A stretch of DNA of 64,000 nt. It comes from Bifidobacteriaceae bacterium (GTDB lineage: Bacteria; Actinomycetota; Actinomycetes; Actinomycetales; WQXJ01). Each line of letters starts with the position of its first letter. The first letter of the stretch is position 1. The stretch is from assembly GCA_031268215.1 (NCBI GenBank), contig JAIRXP010000004.1, forward strand, positions 28,430 to 92,429, written 5' to 3'. The notes beneath the pieces were generated by a model that saw only the letters and a program-made list of their open reading frames with translations, did no database searches and had not been told where the DNA came from. Below are positions 30,865 through 41,539 of this stretch, one piece after another. A program made the position numbers and the translations under genes.

Positions 30865-32843
30865 ACCTCTGCCGGGGCTGGCGTCACCCAGTACTCGCCC
30901 CTGCCGGAATCCTGCCTTGGAGAGTCAACCTCGCCGTTGGATATCAGACGAGGCATGGAGATAACTGATTGGGCCCCGCGCCCGGATTGTGGGGCGAACG
31001 ATTCCGGCACCCCGGACCCGCCGGGCACGGAGGACATGGGGCTTGGCGATTGCGCGGCCATCTGTTCCATGCGCGTCGGCGCCCGGCCGGCCGGCCCCCG
31101 CCAATCAAGACCGCTTGGGGAGCCCTCATCGAACCGGTAACCATCAGCCGGCGCAGCTGGGCCAGGCGGACGGCTGGGGACGCCATTCCAGGATGCCCGG
31201 CCGTCGTAACGCGACTCGGCCGGGGCATCGGGCGGCATCACAGCGTAAGAAGGAGGCCTGGGAGTCTCCTGGCTGGGAGACCGGCGGTACGGCAGGTGCG
31301 ACTCCGGCCCAGTCTCCAAGCGCGGGACAAAGACGGCCTCGGCCATTTCCTCGTCACCCAAGGCGAACGCCAGAGGCTGATAAGGCACGGCCTTGAGCGG
31401 CTCGTCCAGATCTTCGCTGCCCAGGCCCCGGAAGACGCTATGACCACGCCGTGCCTCATTGAAGAAGCCGGGCATGCCTGGGCCGTCAGCAGGATACTTC
31501 GACGGCGCAGGCAATGGCTCCATCAAGGGCGAAACCGCTCCGGATTCGGCCGAACGTCCGGGCCCAGCACCATAGGACCGTGCCGCTTCCGCCCGTGCTT
31601 GGGCCTTCCGCTTGTCCACAGGCGGACGGTCCCAATCTGGGGCCAACCAGCGGATACACCCCTGGTCGGGGGCGGCTTCCGCCAAGTCCGCGACTGGACC
31701 GCCGCCCAAGCCCGGCAGGAAAGCGCCGGGCGCCATCAACGACCACGGCACCAAAACGAAAGACCGCTCATGCGCCCGTGGGTGCGGCAAGGTCAGTTCC
31801 TCCTCATCCGCCAGCACCGTGTCATAAGCGATCAAATCAAGATCAAGGGTCCGCGGCCCCCAGCGCACACCTTGCTGACGCCCGTGCTTGTCCTCGATCC
31901 CCTGGAGTGTGCGCAGAAGCACCCGGGGAGCCAACCTGGTGCGGACATGCGCCACGGCGTTGAAGAAATCGGGCTGGTCTTTGTAACCGACCGGCGCCGT
32001 TCGAGCCAGCGGCGAGACAGCCACGACCTCAACACCCGGCTCTTCGCGGAGATCGGCCAACGCCGAACGCAAAGTGGCGAGCGCCTCCCCCAGATTGGCG
32101 CCCAGACCAATGATCGCGTCAGCCGGTTCATCCGGCACCTGATCAATCGTGGAAATCGGCCAATCGGAAGGCTCAGCGCGCCGCCGGCGGGCCGGTTCCA
32201 GGTACTGGGGTGAGCTGAACTGGTTGAACTCCATTGAGGCATCATTCAGCACTGGATAAGGCGATACGTCAGGCTGGAACACGTCCGGCCCCACGCCCGG
32301 CGCTCCCAGGCCACCGGCTTCAATTGCCCGGCCGGAGCCGCTGGGCAATTCGCCACCGAACAGCGGGCTGACCAGCCCGGCCCGCCGTTGGGCTTCGCCC
32401 ACCGCCTCGAACATGGAGGAATCCACCGCCACAAAGGTCGAGTCATTCCAGCTATGCGCCGTCCGGCGCAGATGCACGGCGACATCCTTGATCTCTGCTC
32501 CCACCGCGGCGTTGGGCTTATGGATGGTCACTTCGACTACTTCGACGGTTTCGCTGTCAAGCACCACCTTGGCCACCCGGGCCGCCACCGATTCCAGCAG
32601 ATTCAGGGCCGGACCGGACAGCACTTCGGCCGCCAGCCGGGCTACCCGAGCGTAGTCAACGGTGTGGGCCAGGTCATCGGAGTCTCCAGCGAGCTTAGTA
32701 TCCAGGTGAAGCCGCAAATCGGCCTGGAAAATCTGGCCCGTACGACGCTCTTCGGGGAGCGCACCATGGAAACCGTAGGCGGTAATGCCATGCAGTTCGA
32801 TCACGTCCAGCGCTTCGCCGGCTGACCCGAGCATCCAGTCCAT
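30861..32843 (-). CDS. Bifunctional dihydroneopterin aldolase / HPPK (FolB-FolK fusion) with long disordered tail
   Basis: FolB: DVIELHGITAYGFHGALPEERRTGQIF; FolK: IIGLGANLGEALATLRSALADL...RWGPRTLDLDLIAYD; ~260-aa low-complexity C-term. Confidence 0.88.
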   Translation of the reverse strand: MDWMLGSAGEALDVIELHGITAYGFHGALPEERRTGQIFQADLRLHLDTKLAGDSDDLAHTVDYARVARLAAEVLSGPALNLLESVAARVAKVVLDSETVEVVEVTIHKPNAAVGAEIKDVAVHLRRTAHSWNDSTFVAVDSSMFEAVGEAQRRAGLVSPLFGGELPSGSGRAIEAGGLGAPGVGPDVFQPDVSPYPVLNDASMEFNQFSSPQYLEPARRRRAEPSDWPISTIDQVPDEPADAIIGLGANLGEALATLRSALADLREEPGVEVVAVSPLARTAPVGYKDQPDFFNAVAHVRTRLAPRVLLRTLQGIEDKHGRQQGVRWGPRTLDLDLIAYDTVLADEEELTLPHPRAHERSFVLVPWSLMAPGAFLPGLGGGPVADLAEAAPDQGCIRWLAPDWDRPPVDKRKAQARAEAARSYGAGPGRSAESGAVSPLMEPLPAPSKYPADGPGMPGFFNEARRGHSVFRGLGSEDLDEPLKAVPYQPLAFALGDEEMAEAVFVPRLETGPESHLPYRRSPSQETPRPPSYAVMPPDAPAESRYDGRASWNGVPSRPPGPAAPADGYRFDEGSPSGLDWRGPAGRAPTRMEQMAAQSPSPMSSVPGGSGVPESFAPQSGRGAQSVISMPRLISNGEVDSPRQDSGRGEYWVTPAPAEV

Positions 32844-32894
32844 TAGCTAATCATGCTCCCACTTAGGTGTTGAATGAAAGTCACAAAGGTACCT

Positions 32895-33794
32895 TCAAAG
32901 TACTACTTGGCCGCTTCTGGACAAATCGTGCTCTCTTATGGCCCCGATCACTCGCACGGCCGCGGCGTTCGCAGCGACCGCATGCACCCGCACACACCAG
33001 GCTCCTTGAGCCGCGGCGACGGTGGTGAGCGCCGCTGTCGCGGGATCCCGCCCGTCGGGGCCTGGCCCAACTCCCCCCGGGCCAGGGCTGGCGGAATCAA
33101 GGAAGCGCTTGCGTGACGCTCCCACCAGCAGCGGGAAGCCGAGTTCCCCCAGCCGGTCCAGGCTGGCCAACAATGGCCAGTTGGAAGCCCCTGTCTTGGC
33201 GAAGCCCAGGCCCGGATCGAGGACTATTCTGCTCGGATCGATGCCGGCTTCTTGGGCCGCCTCCGCCCGCCGCGACAATTCTGTGACTACTTCCGCGACC
33301 ACATCGTCGTAGCGGTCCAGGCCGTCCATGCCGATGGAGTGACCACGCCAGTGGGTCAGCACCACCGGAACTCCCGCCGCTGCCACAGCGTTGAACATGT
33401 CCGGGTCCGCCAGGCCACCGGACACATCGTTGATCATGGCGGCGCCGGCCTGGACGGCGGCGCTGGCCACACTCGCCCGCATGGTGTCAACCGAAACCGT
33501 CACCGCCCGATCCGCCAGTTCCTTGACCACCGGAATGACCCGGCGCAGTTCTTCGCCTTCCTCCACCCGGGGCGCACCTGGCCGGGTGGATTCGCCGCCC
33601 ACGTCGATCAAGTCGGCACCTTCCGCCAGCATTTGGTCGCAGTGATCCAGGGCAGCGACCAGCTCCATATACCGGCCGCCATCAGAGAAGGAATCTGGCG
33701 TGACGTTGCAAATTCCCATCACGGCCGTCCGGTCTAGCTCCGCCAAAGCCGGAGGCAGCGGACTGGGGCGACATGGCGGGGGGAAACTGGTCAT
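32895..33794 (-). CDS. folP: Dihydropteroate synthase
   Basis: VMGICNVTPDSFSDGGRY; DVGGESTRPGA; LVGASRKRFL. Confidence 0.95.
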   Translation of the reverse strand: MTSFPPPCRPSPLPPALAELDRTAVMGICNVTPDSFSDGGRYMELVAALDHCDQMLAEGADLIDVGGESTRPGAPRVEEGEELRRVIPVVKELADRAVTVSVDTMRASVASAAVQAGAAMINDVSGGLADPDMFNAVAAAGVPVVLTHWRGHSIGMDGLDRYDDVVAEVVTELSRRAEAAQEAGIDPSRIVLDPGLGFAKTGASNWPLLASLDRLGELGFPLLVGASRKRFLDSASPGPGGVGPGPDGRDPATAALTTVAAAQGAWCVRVHAVAANAAAVRVIGAIREHDLSRSGQVVL

Positions 33795-33808
33795 CAGGGT
33801 AGGCCTTT

Positions 33809-34384
33809 CTAGTGGCTAATTAGCGACATCGCCTCAGCGCGGGTCGCTCCGGAACGCAGGAGTCCACGGACCGCTGAGGTCACGGTCTTCGAGCCGCCGG
33901 CCCGGACTCCCCGCATGGTCATACACAAATGCTCGGCCTCGACCACCACGATCACGCCGCGCGCGTCCAAGCCATCCATCAACGCATCGGCGATCTCACT
34001 AGTCAGCCGCTCCTGAACCTGCGGACGCCTCGAATAGGCGTCCACCAGCCGGGCCAGCTTCGACAGGCCAGTGATGTGACCGTCCGCCGCGGGGATGTAG
34101 CCCAAATGGGCCAGGCCGTGGAAGGGCAGCAGATGGTGTTCGCACATCGAATACACGGCCACATCTTTGACTAGGACGAACTCCTGGTGGCCCAGGTCGA
34201 ACCGGGCTGCCAGCGGTTCGCGCGGATCGCGATGCATCCCAGAGAAGATTTCCTCCGCCGCCCGCGCCACCCGGGCCGGGGTTTCAGTTAGGCCCGCCCG
34301 GTCTGGGTCCTCGCCGATGCCGATCAAGAACTCCCGTATAGCCGCTTCGATACGGCCCCGGTCGAAGGCGCCAGGCTCAGCCAT
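33809..34384 (-). CDS. folE: GTP cyclohydrolase I
   Basis: [45 protein letters not shown]; start MAEPG overlaps ftsH end. Confidence 0.95.
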   Translation of the reverse strand: MAEPGAFDRGRIEAAIREFLIGIGEDPDRAGLTETPARVARAAEEIFSGMHRDPREPLAARFDLGHQEFVLVKDVAVYSMCEHHLLPFHGLAHLGYIPAADGHITGLSKLARLVDAYSRRPQVQERLTSEIADALMDGLDARGVIVVVEAEHLCMTMRGVRAGGSKTVTSAVRGLLRSGATRAEAMSLISH

Positions 34385-36413
34385 CACTACCCTCCGGCCC
34401 GTCTGGGGGCGGGCTGGAGGGACTGGCTGGGGAACTGGCGGCCGTGACGGCGGCATCCTCAGCCGAACCGACGGCATCGGCGGCTTTATCCCCGTTACGC
34501 GCCGGCATGTTGACCGGCGGGCGGAAGGAGACCGGCCGCTCTGAGGAACTGAGCCAAACCGAGCGTTCAGGCTGTTTGACTATCTGGCGGAAGATGACGG
34601 CCAGTTGGGACTCGTTCAACGTTTCCTTCTCCAGCAACTCCAGCACCAGGGCATCCAGAACGTCACGGTTGGCCTGCAAGATTTCCCACGCCTCTTGGTG
34701 GGCGTTCTCAATTAACTCCCTGACCTGGGCATCAATCTGGGCGGCGATCGCTTCCGAATAGTCCCGCTGATGGCCGTAGTCGCGGCCCAAGAAGACCTCT
34801 CCGTCAGCCTGGCCATAGCGGACCGAACCGAGGCCGGAACTCATGCCGTACTCCATGACCATCTTGCGGGCCGTGGCCGTGGCCTTCTCGATATCGTTCG
34901 AGGCGCCGGTAGACGGGTCGTGAAGGACCAGTTCTTCCGCTACGCGGCCACCCATGGAGTAAGCGAGCTGGTCCAGCAACTCGTTGCGGGTGACCGAATG
35001 CTTGTCACGAACCGGCATCACCATGGTGTACCCCAAGGCCCGGCCACGCGGCAAAATAGTCACCTTGGTGACCGGATCGGTATTGCGCAGCGCGGCCGCC
35101 ACCACCGCGTGGCCACCCTCATGGTAAGCGGTGTTCTGCTTCTCTTCCTCGGTCATCATCATGGACACCCGCTGCGGTCCGGCCACCACCCGGTCAATCG
35201 CTTCATCGAGCGCATGATTGGCGATCTGCTTGACATCCTCGCGGGCGGTCAGCAGCGCCGCCTCGTTCAGCACGTTCGCCAAGTCCGCGCCAGTGAATCC
35301 AGGAGTGCGCTTGGCCACCTGAGCCAGGTCGACGTCCGGCGCCATTGGCTTGCCCTGAGCGTGGACTTTCAGGATCGCCAGGCGCCCTGGCTGATCCGGC
35401 GCACCGACTGTAATCTGGCGGTCGAACCGTCCGGGCCGCATCAAGGCCGGGTCAAGGATGTCTGGCCGGTTAGTGGCCGCGATCAAAATGACGTTGGTGC
35501 TGGCGTCGAAGCCATCCATCTCCACCAGCAACTGGTTGAGGGTTTGCTCGCGCTCATCGTGACCACCGCCCAGACCAGCGCCTCGATGACGACCCACCGC
35601 GTCGATCTCATCGACAAAAATGATCGCCGGAGCGTTGGCCTTCGCCTGTTCAAACAAGTCACGCACGCGGGAGGCGCCCACACCCACGAACATCTCCACG
35701 AAATCAGAGCCGGAGATGGAATAGAACGGCACGCCCGCCTCGCCAGCGACTGCCCTGGCCAGCAGCGTCTTGCCGGTGCCAGGCGGGCCGTACAACAACA
35801 CGCCGCGCGGAATCTTGGCGCCAACGGCCTGGAACTTGTCCGGCTCCGCCAAGAACTCTTTGATCTCTTCGAGTTCTTCGACTGCCTCATTGACACCGGC
35901 CACGTCAGCGAAAGTCACCTTAGGCGACTCCTTGGAGACCAACTTGGCCTTCGACTTACCAAAGCTCAGCGGACCGCCCCGGCCGCCGCCCTGCATCTGG
36001 GACATCAACCACCAGAACAGGCCCAGGATCAACGCCATGGGGATCAGGGTCATCAGCAGAGACCCCCACCAGGACTGGGTGGGGACCTCGGAGTTGAAGC
36101 CTTCCTTTGGATCCGCCTCTTCAATCGCCTTGACCACAGCTGGCCCTTGCGGCGCCACGTAGAAGAACCGCACTAAAGTGCCCTTGTCCTTGAACGCCTT
36201 GGTCAGAGTCAGGTCAACACGTTGCTCACCATCTACGATCTTGACGGCCTTGACTTGGTCATCCGCCAGCAGCCGCAGACCCTGTGAGGTGTCAATCTCT
36301 TGCGGGCCGCCCCGGAACAGCGAACCCACCAGCAACCAGACGGCCACCAGCCCGAGCAGCAACCACAACATTGGCGCCCGGAAGAACGTTCTCTTGGTCT
36401 GTGTCTGTGCCAC
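34377..36413 (-). CDS. ftsH: ATP-dependent zinc metalloprotease FtsH
   Basis: [36 protein letters not shown] (HEXXH); two TM. Confidence 0.96.
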   Translation of the reverse strand: MAQTQTKRTFFRAPMLWLLLGLVAVWLLVGSLFRGGPQEIDTSQGLRLLADDQVKAVKIVDGEQRVDLTLTKAFKDKGTLVRFFYVAPQGPAVVKAIEEADPKEGFNSEVPTQSWWGSLLMTLIPMALILGLFWWLMSQMQGGGRGGPLSFGKSKAKLVSKESPKVTFADVAGVNEAVEELEEIKEFLAEPDKFQAVGAKIPRGVLLYGPPGTGKTLLARAVAGEAGVPFYSISGSDFVEMFVGVGASRVRDLFEQAKANAPAIIFVDEIDAVGRHRGAGLGGGHDEREQTLNQLLVEMDGFDASTNVILIAATNRPDILDPALMRPGRFDRQITVGAPDQPGRLAILKVHAQGKPMAPDVDLAQVAKRTPGFTGADLANVLNEAALLTAREDVKQIANHALDEAIDRVVAGPQRVSMMMTEEEKQNTAYHEGGHAVVAAALRNTDPVTKVTILPRGRALGYTMVMPVRDKHSVTRNELLDQLAYSMGGRVAEELVLHDPSTGASNDIEKATATARKMVMEYGMSSGLGSVRYGQADGEVFLGRDYGHQRDYSEAIAAQIDAQVRELIENAHQEAWEILQANRDVLDALVLELLEKETLNESQLAVIFRQIVKQPERSVWLSSSERPVSFRPPVNMPARNGDKAADAVGSAEDAAVTAASSPASPSSPPPDGPEGSDG

Positions 36414-36528
36414 GTATCCGCTTTCTCCACTGTGTCTTTGCTATGCGATCTGGTCCGTCAGCCTCGCGGGCCCCGGCTTTGGTGGCGTGCGACCCACGTT
36501 GTCTCCACCGGCGCCCCACCGCTCATAG

Positions 36529-37080
36529 TCACTGATAGGCATGTGGCGCTAGGGTACCCACGAATGGCAAGTTGCGGTAGTGCTCGGCGAAGTCCAACCC
36601 ATAGCCCACCACAAACTCGTTCGGTATGTCGAATCCGACGTACCGAACTGGCACCTCGACCTTGGCCGCGGCAGGCTTGCGCAGCATGGCAGCGACTTCG
36701 ACTGAGTTCGCGCCGCGCGACCGCAAATTGGCCAATAGCCAGGATAACGTCAACCCGGAGTCAACCACGTCCTCCACGATGAGGACATCGCGTCCGTGAA
36801 TGTCCGTGTCCAGATCCTTCAGAATCCGCACCACACCGGAGGACTTGGTCCCTGAACCATAGGATGACACCGCCATCCAGTCCATGGTCAACTTCGTATG
36901 GAGCTTGCGGGACAGGTCTCCCATCACCATCACCGCGCCTTTCAGCACGCCAATCAGCAGCAGGTCACGTCCGGCGTAGTCGGCATCAATTTGGGCGGCC
37001 ATTTGGTCCAACCGGGCGTCGATCTCCTCGCTGGTCAGCAGTACGTTCTGGAGATCAGAACCGATATCTTGGGCATCCAC
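36529..37080 (-). CDS. hpt: Hypoxanthine phosphoribosyltransferase
   Basis: [34 protein letters not shown]. Confidence 0.95.
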   Translation of the reverse strand: MDAQDIGSDLQNVLLTSEEIDARLDQMAAQIDADYAGRDLLLIGVLKGAVMVMGDLSRKLHTKLTMDWMAVSSYGSGTKSSGVVRILKDLDTDIHGRDVLIVEDVVDSGLTLSWLLANLRSRGANSVEVAAMLRKPAAAKVEVPVRYVGFDIPNEFVVGYGLDFAEHYRNLPFVGTLAPHAYQ

Positions 37081-38220
37081 CTAAGCCTCCTTGGGGGAAC
37101 TGCCGGGGGTTGACATTGCGCGAAGCTCAAGCTTGCCACATTTGCGGCCGGCTTGGATTCGGCCAGCCAAGTAGACCTCTCCTTGGCCGTGCCAGTCCGC
37201 GATCAACCGATCCACCGCCTCGATTTGGGAAGCGTTGAGGCCACCCGGATCAGCTCCGGCCGCCACCGCGGCCCGGTGGATGGCGCGGGTCCTAACCGCT
37301 GGGTGGGCCGCCGCCAGCGTGGCGGCGTCCAGCGCCAAGGCCGAGCCAGGTCCCGTGGGGGTCCGCACCTGGGCGCGCTCCAGCAGCGCGGCCGCCTGAG
37401 CGTTCAAGTAATCGAGGTCTTGGGCCAGAAAGGCGGCGGTCCGGGCCAGCGCCTTGGCGAAACCTGGCCCCAGAATGGCCTTAGCCGTTGGAACTAATTG
37501 GGCCCGCACCAAGCTCCTGGTCGAATCGTAGGGCCCACCGGGAAAGTTGGTGGGATCCTGCCAGGCCTTCAAGCCGGTGCTGGCCATGATCGCCTCAGTC
37601 TGGACCCGGGTTAGCTCCAGCCATGGCCTGATGAAGACCCCCCGACGCGGCGCCATGGCCGTCAGGGCCGTCATGCCCGAGCCTCTGGCCATGGCCAGCA
37701 GCACGGTTTCAGCCTGATCATCAAGGGTGTGGGCCAGCAGCACTGCCGCCGCGCCGTGGCGGCCGGCGGCCTCCTCCAGGGCTTCATAACGGGCCTGACG
37801 GGCCGCCGCCTCAACACCTTCCCCAGATTTCAGCCCAACCTCCACGCCAATGACCTCCACAGGGTCCAGCCCCAGCTCCCGGCATTGATCCTGGGCCCGG
37901 CGGGCCACCGCCGACGAGCCGGCCAGCAGGCCGTGGTCAATCACTGTGGCACCGGCCCGCCATCCCCGCCGTGGCGCCTCAAACGCCGTCACCGCCGCCA
38001 GGGCCAGTGAATCGGTGCCGCCTGAACAAGCCACCAATACCGTGTCGCCCGCGGTCTTGGCGTCGCCCGCCACGGCCTGGACACCAGGCATGTCCCGGAC
38101 AATCGCCGGGGCACGAGCGCTGGCCGTGTCCTGGGCGCCGGCCACGCCGGCGCTGAGCTGGGCCAGGGCCCGCCGGACGGCCAGGCGCCCAGCGGCCACC
38201 GCCGGGTCAAGCCTGGCCAT
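37081..38220 (-). CDS. tilS: tRNA(Ile)-lysidine synthase
   Basis: VLVACSGGTDSLALAAV PP-loop; LLAHTLDDQAETVLLAMARGSG. Confidence 0.92.
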   Translation of the reverse strand: MARLDPAVAAGRLAVRRALAQLSAGVAGAQDTASARAPAIVRDMPGVQAVAGDAKTAGDTVLVACSGGTDSLALAAVTAFEAPRRGWRAGATVIDHGLLAGSSAVARRAQDQCRELGLDPVEVIGVEVGLKSGEGVEAAARQARYEALEEAAGRHGAAAVLLAHTLDDQAETVLLAMARGSGMTALTAMAPRRGVFIRPWLELTRVQTEAIMASTGLKAWQDPTNFPGGPYDSTRSLVRAQLVPTAKAILGPGFAKALARTAAFLAQDLDYLNAQAAALLERAQVRTPTGPGSALALDAATLAAAHPAVRTRAIHRAAVAAGADPGGLNASQIEAVDRLIADWHGQGEVYLAGRIQAGRKCGKLELRAMSTPGSSPKEA

Positions 38221-38222
38221 AA

Positions 38223-39299
38223 CTAGAGACCTTGGCCAAGGCGCCTGGTCCAAACCGCCGGATCATCCATTTCCACCGCTGTCGGCAGGGCCTCAACCGA
38301 TTTGAAGACCGCGTTGAAGCCTTCATGGCCCAGTTCAGCCAGTCCGGCGCGGACAAAGGCCGCGCCTTGAACATACTGGGCGGTCTTAGCTTCGATTCCG
38401 GCCAAGCGACGCAACGCCCGCTCCAGGCGACCGCTGGCCAGCCGGCGGGCCTCGAACCGGGGCCGGAGCTGCTCCAAGGTCTTGACGGCCTTGGGGCCGA
38501 CTGCATCCATGATCACGTCCGCATGGCCTTCCAGCAGCGACATGGCGGCTGTCAATTCGGCCAGAATCCGGGACTGCTCAGGGCTCAGAAGGCGGGCGGC
38601 AGCATTGGACGGAGCATCATCCGCGAACAACTCCGGCAGTCTTCTGACGGCGTCTACAAGGTTGCCGGCGCTAGCTGATTCGTCATCGGCGGCGATCAGA
38701 GCGTCAAGGCGCCCCCGGATCCAACCCGCCAGCCACGGCGCAGCGGCGAACTGGACAGCGTGAGTGACCTCATGCAGGGCCACCCAAAGATGGAAATCGC
38801 GCGGGTCAGCCTCAGTCTCCCGCTCAAAGCGGGCGATGTTAGGCGCGACCAGAACTATCCTTCCTGGCACTCCCCGGCGCGAAACGTAGAACGGGTCGTA
38901 ATGGCCCAGTACGCGGCGGCCCAACAACCCGGTCAAGGCCCCTAGCTGGACGCCGGCCGTCTGCTGGCCCAGCCAGGACATCTCTTCTTGATCCCACATT
39001 GGGCCGGTCATGGCGATGGCCGTATTGACTAGGCCTCGCACTAGGCCCCGCCGGTCCACCACCAAGGTCTCGGTCGCGGCGGCGGTCTTAGCTGCGGCAT
39101 CCAGTCCTGTAATCTCGGCCACGTACCCGAAGGCCTTGCCGGCCTGATTGCGCAGGTCAGCCACCAGGTGAATGCCCTCAGCGGCGGTTATGGCCGGCCC
39201 CGGCCTGGCGGCCAGCGTGCCAATCCGGTTGGCCAGAGCGGAGTTAATACCTGCGGTCACGCCGTCAACCTTAGTGTTCTGGGCCTTTACCAGGCTCAT
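38223..39299 (-). CDS. Zinc-dependent metalloprotease (F420-biosynthesis-associated / DUF2342-like)
   Basis: WVALHEVTHAVQFAAAPWL; conserved location between tilS and ppa. Confidence 0.8.
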   Translation of the reverse strand: MSLVKAQNTKVDGVTAGINSALANRIGTLAARPGPAITAAEGIHLVADLRNQAGKAFGYVAEITGLDAAAKTAAATETLVVDRRGLVRGLVNTAIAMTGPMWDQEEMSWLGQQTAGVQLGALTGLLGRRVLGHYDPFYVSRRGVPGRIVLVAPNIARFERETEADPRDFHLWVALHEVTHAVQFAAAPWLAGWIRGRLDALIAADDESASAGNLVDAVRRLPELFADDAPSNAAARLLSPEQSRILAELTAAMSLLEGHADVIMDAVGPKAVKTLEQLRPRFEARRLASGRLERALRRLAGIEAKTAQYVQGAAFVRAGLAELGHEGFNAVFKSVEALPTAVEMDDPAVWTRRLGQGL

Positions 39300-39444
39300 T
39301 CCCGGTCCGGCGGAGTCCGTTCCGCGGGCACCACTGGGCCAGGTTCGGCCGGACGGTCTCTGTCCCTGCACAGATCACGATGCCGCCGGGGCCAGGTTCG
39401 GCCAGACGGTCGCTGTCCGCGGGTGGTTGACCGATGCCGTCGGG

Positions 39445-40011
39445 TCAGTACTCCCCGACCGCCTTGGCGTCTTCCGCGCGCGCGATTGAGGCGATGATTT
39501 CAGCTTCCGCCCCGGCCCGGTCGGTCCAGTGAGAACCCTCCACCGATTTGCCCGGCTCAAGGTCCTTGTAGATCTCGAAGAAGTGCTGGACCTCCAAACG
39601 ATGAAACTCCGACACGTCATCAATGTCCAAGCGCCACGATGACCGGGTGTCATGCGCCGGTACGCACAGGACTTTGTCGTCGCCGCCCGCCTCATCCCTC
39701 ATCCGGAACATGCCAAGAGCCCGGCAACGGATTAGGCAGCCAGGAAAGGTGGGCTCATCGAGCAAGACCAAAGCGTCCAGGGGATCGCCGTCCTCCCCCA
39801 GGGTGCCCTCCACGTAGCCGTAATCATCGGGGTAGCGGGTGGCCGTGAAGAGCATCCGGTCCAGTCGGATGCGGCCGGTGTGGTGATCCAGCTCGTATTT
39901 GTTGCGTGAACCCTTGGGAATCTCAATGGTGACATCGAACTCGAGCGGATGCTCACCCTTGGCGTCGAAATGCTCGGTCCGGAGAGCTGGTTGGTAACTA
40001 GGTTTTGACAC
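39445..40011 (-). CDS. ppa: Inorganic diphosphatase
   Basis: [52 protein letters not shown]. Confidence 0.95.
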   Translation of the reverse strand: MSKPSYQPALRTEHFDAKGEHPLEFDVTIEIPKGSRNKYELDHHTGRIRLDRMLFTATRYPDDYGYVEGTLGEDGDPLDALVLLDEPTFPGCLIRCRALGMFRMRDEAGGDDKVLCVPAHDTRSSWRLDIDDVSEFHRLEVQHFFEIYKDLEPGKSVEGSHWTDRAGAEAEIIASIARAEDAKAVGEY

Positions 40012-40048
40012 TGCGGGACCCTCATCGTTGTAGGGACAATGGTTTCGA

Positions 40049-41479
40049 TTGTCTAGTCTGGCCTATGTGAACGGGCAGGCGAAATCGCGGCGCCACCGCC
40101 GGCGGACCTTAACGGCGGTCACCTCGGCTTTGGCCGCCGCGGTTGGCCTGTCCCTGCCCAGCATCACAGCCGTGGAGGCCGCACCGGGCGGCGGAACCCT
40201 GGAACCCCAGGTGCTGACAGTGGCCGAGCCTCTAGATCCCTCCGCCCCTACGCCCTCCCAGACCCAGATCGCAGCTCTGGCCGCCGCTCACCTGGACGCC
40301 GCCCATGTTGGCGCAGCCAGTGTCTCGGTGCGGGACCTGACCAGCCAGAATGAGCTATTCGCCGCCAATCCTTCCGGGAGCCTAGCGCCCGCCTCGACCC
40401 TGAAAATACTCACCGCCACCGCCGCGCTGGAAGTCATGGGGCCGGGCACCACCCTGACCACCACCGCGGTCTTCGCCCGGAAGGATTCAACCAGTGGGAC
40501 GGTCACACTGGTAGCCGGTGGTGACACCATGCTGGCGCCCAGACAGGGGCTACCTGGCCAAGTCATGGGCCGAGCCGGAATTGGCGATCTAGCCTGGCAA
40601 GCCGCCGTGGAACTGCGCCGCCAAGGCACGGAGACAGTCCGGGTCCAATTGGATGACAAGATCTTCTCCGGCCCGGCGGTCCACGCCGATTGGGGATGGT
40701 CCTCCACCACCACCTGGGGCGCCCCAACCGCCCCCCTCGCCATCATGGGCGGACGGGCCGGCAACGCCTTTGACGGCAAGACCTACGTGGCGGATCCGGC
40801 GCTGACCGCCGCCGGACAATTCAGCCGGCTACTGGCCCAGTACGGCCGCGACGCGTCACTGGGACTGCCGCTGCTGGCCGTCACCGGCCAAGTGTCACGC
40901 TCTGGCGCCCCGCCGGGCGCCAAACAGATCGCGGTGGTTGAATCAGCCCCAGTCCGCGACTTGGTAACTCACCTGTTGAGGGAATCTGACAACACGGCAT
41001 CGGAAGCGCTTGGCCGGATGACCGCGGTCACGGCGGGACAGCCCGGCAGCTTCACTGGCTGCACTACGACGGTCCGCCAGGCCCTAACCGACCTGGGCGT
41101 ACCCACGACGGGCCTGGTCATGGACGATTGTTCTGGCCTCAGCCACAGTTCGGCCGTCAGCGCCGCGACCCTGACAGCCACGTTGGGGCTGGCCGCCCGG
41201 CCGGACGCGGGCGAATTGGGGACGGTTTCGCGGTCATTGCCAGTCGGCGGCCTTCAGGGCACGTTGACGAGCCGTTTCAATGAGACGGCCGCCGCCGGTA
41301 ACGTCCGAGCCAAGACCGGAACGCTGACTGGGGTGACCTCCCTGGCCGGAATTGTCCAAACGACCTCCGGGCGGGCCCTGATCTTCGCGGTGGTGGCCAA
41401 TCCTGGCACGTCGATCTGGACCGATTCGGCCCGGGCTTCGATAGACCGGTTCGTCACCGGGCTGGCTGGGCTGGCCTGA
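40049..41479 (+). CDS. dacB: D-alanyl-D-alanine carboxypeptidase/endopeptidase (PBP4)
   Basis: [14 protein letters not shown] (SxxK), [14 protein letters not shown] (SxN), [14 protein letters not shown] (KTG). Confidence 0.92.
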   Translation: MSSLAYVNGQAKSRRHRRRTLTAVTSALAAAVGLSLPSITAVEAAPGGGTLEPQVLTVAEPLDPSAPTPSQTQIAALAAAHLDAAHVGAASVSVRDLTSQNELFAANPSGSLAPASTLKILTATAALEVMGPGTTLTTTAVFARKDSTSGTVTLVAGGDTMLAPRQGLPGQVMGRAGIGDLAWQAAVELRRQGTETVRVQLDDKIFSGPAVHADWGWSSTTTWGAPTAPLAIMGGRAGNAFDGKTYVADPALTAAGQFSRLLAQYGRDASLGLPLLAVTGQVSRSGAPPGAKQIAVVESAPVRDLVTHLLRESDNTASEALGRMTAVTAGQPGSFTGCTTTVRQALTDLGVPTTGLVMDDCSGLSHSSAVSAATLTATLGLAARPDAGELGTVSRSLPVGGLQGTLTSRFNETAAAGNVRAKTGTLTGVTSLAGIVQTTSGRALIFAVVANPGTSIWTDSARASIDRFVTGLAGLA

Positions 41480-41539
41480 GACTCCCCCCTGGTCCTGCGG
41501 CCCGGAGGGCCTGGCGGACCCGACGGCTCGCTTCAGAAG

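Noticed and set aside
31514-31963. Long plus-strand ORFs antisense to folB-folK (also many others, e.g. 30969..32213, 34770..36176)
   Set aside because: Shadow ORFs typical of high-GC DNA; the opposite strand has clear homology.
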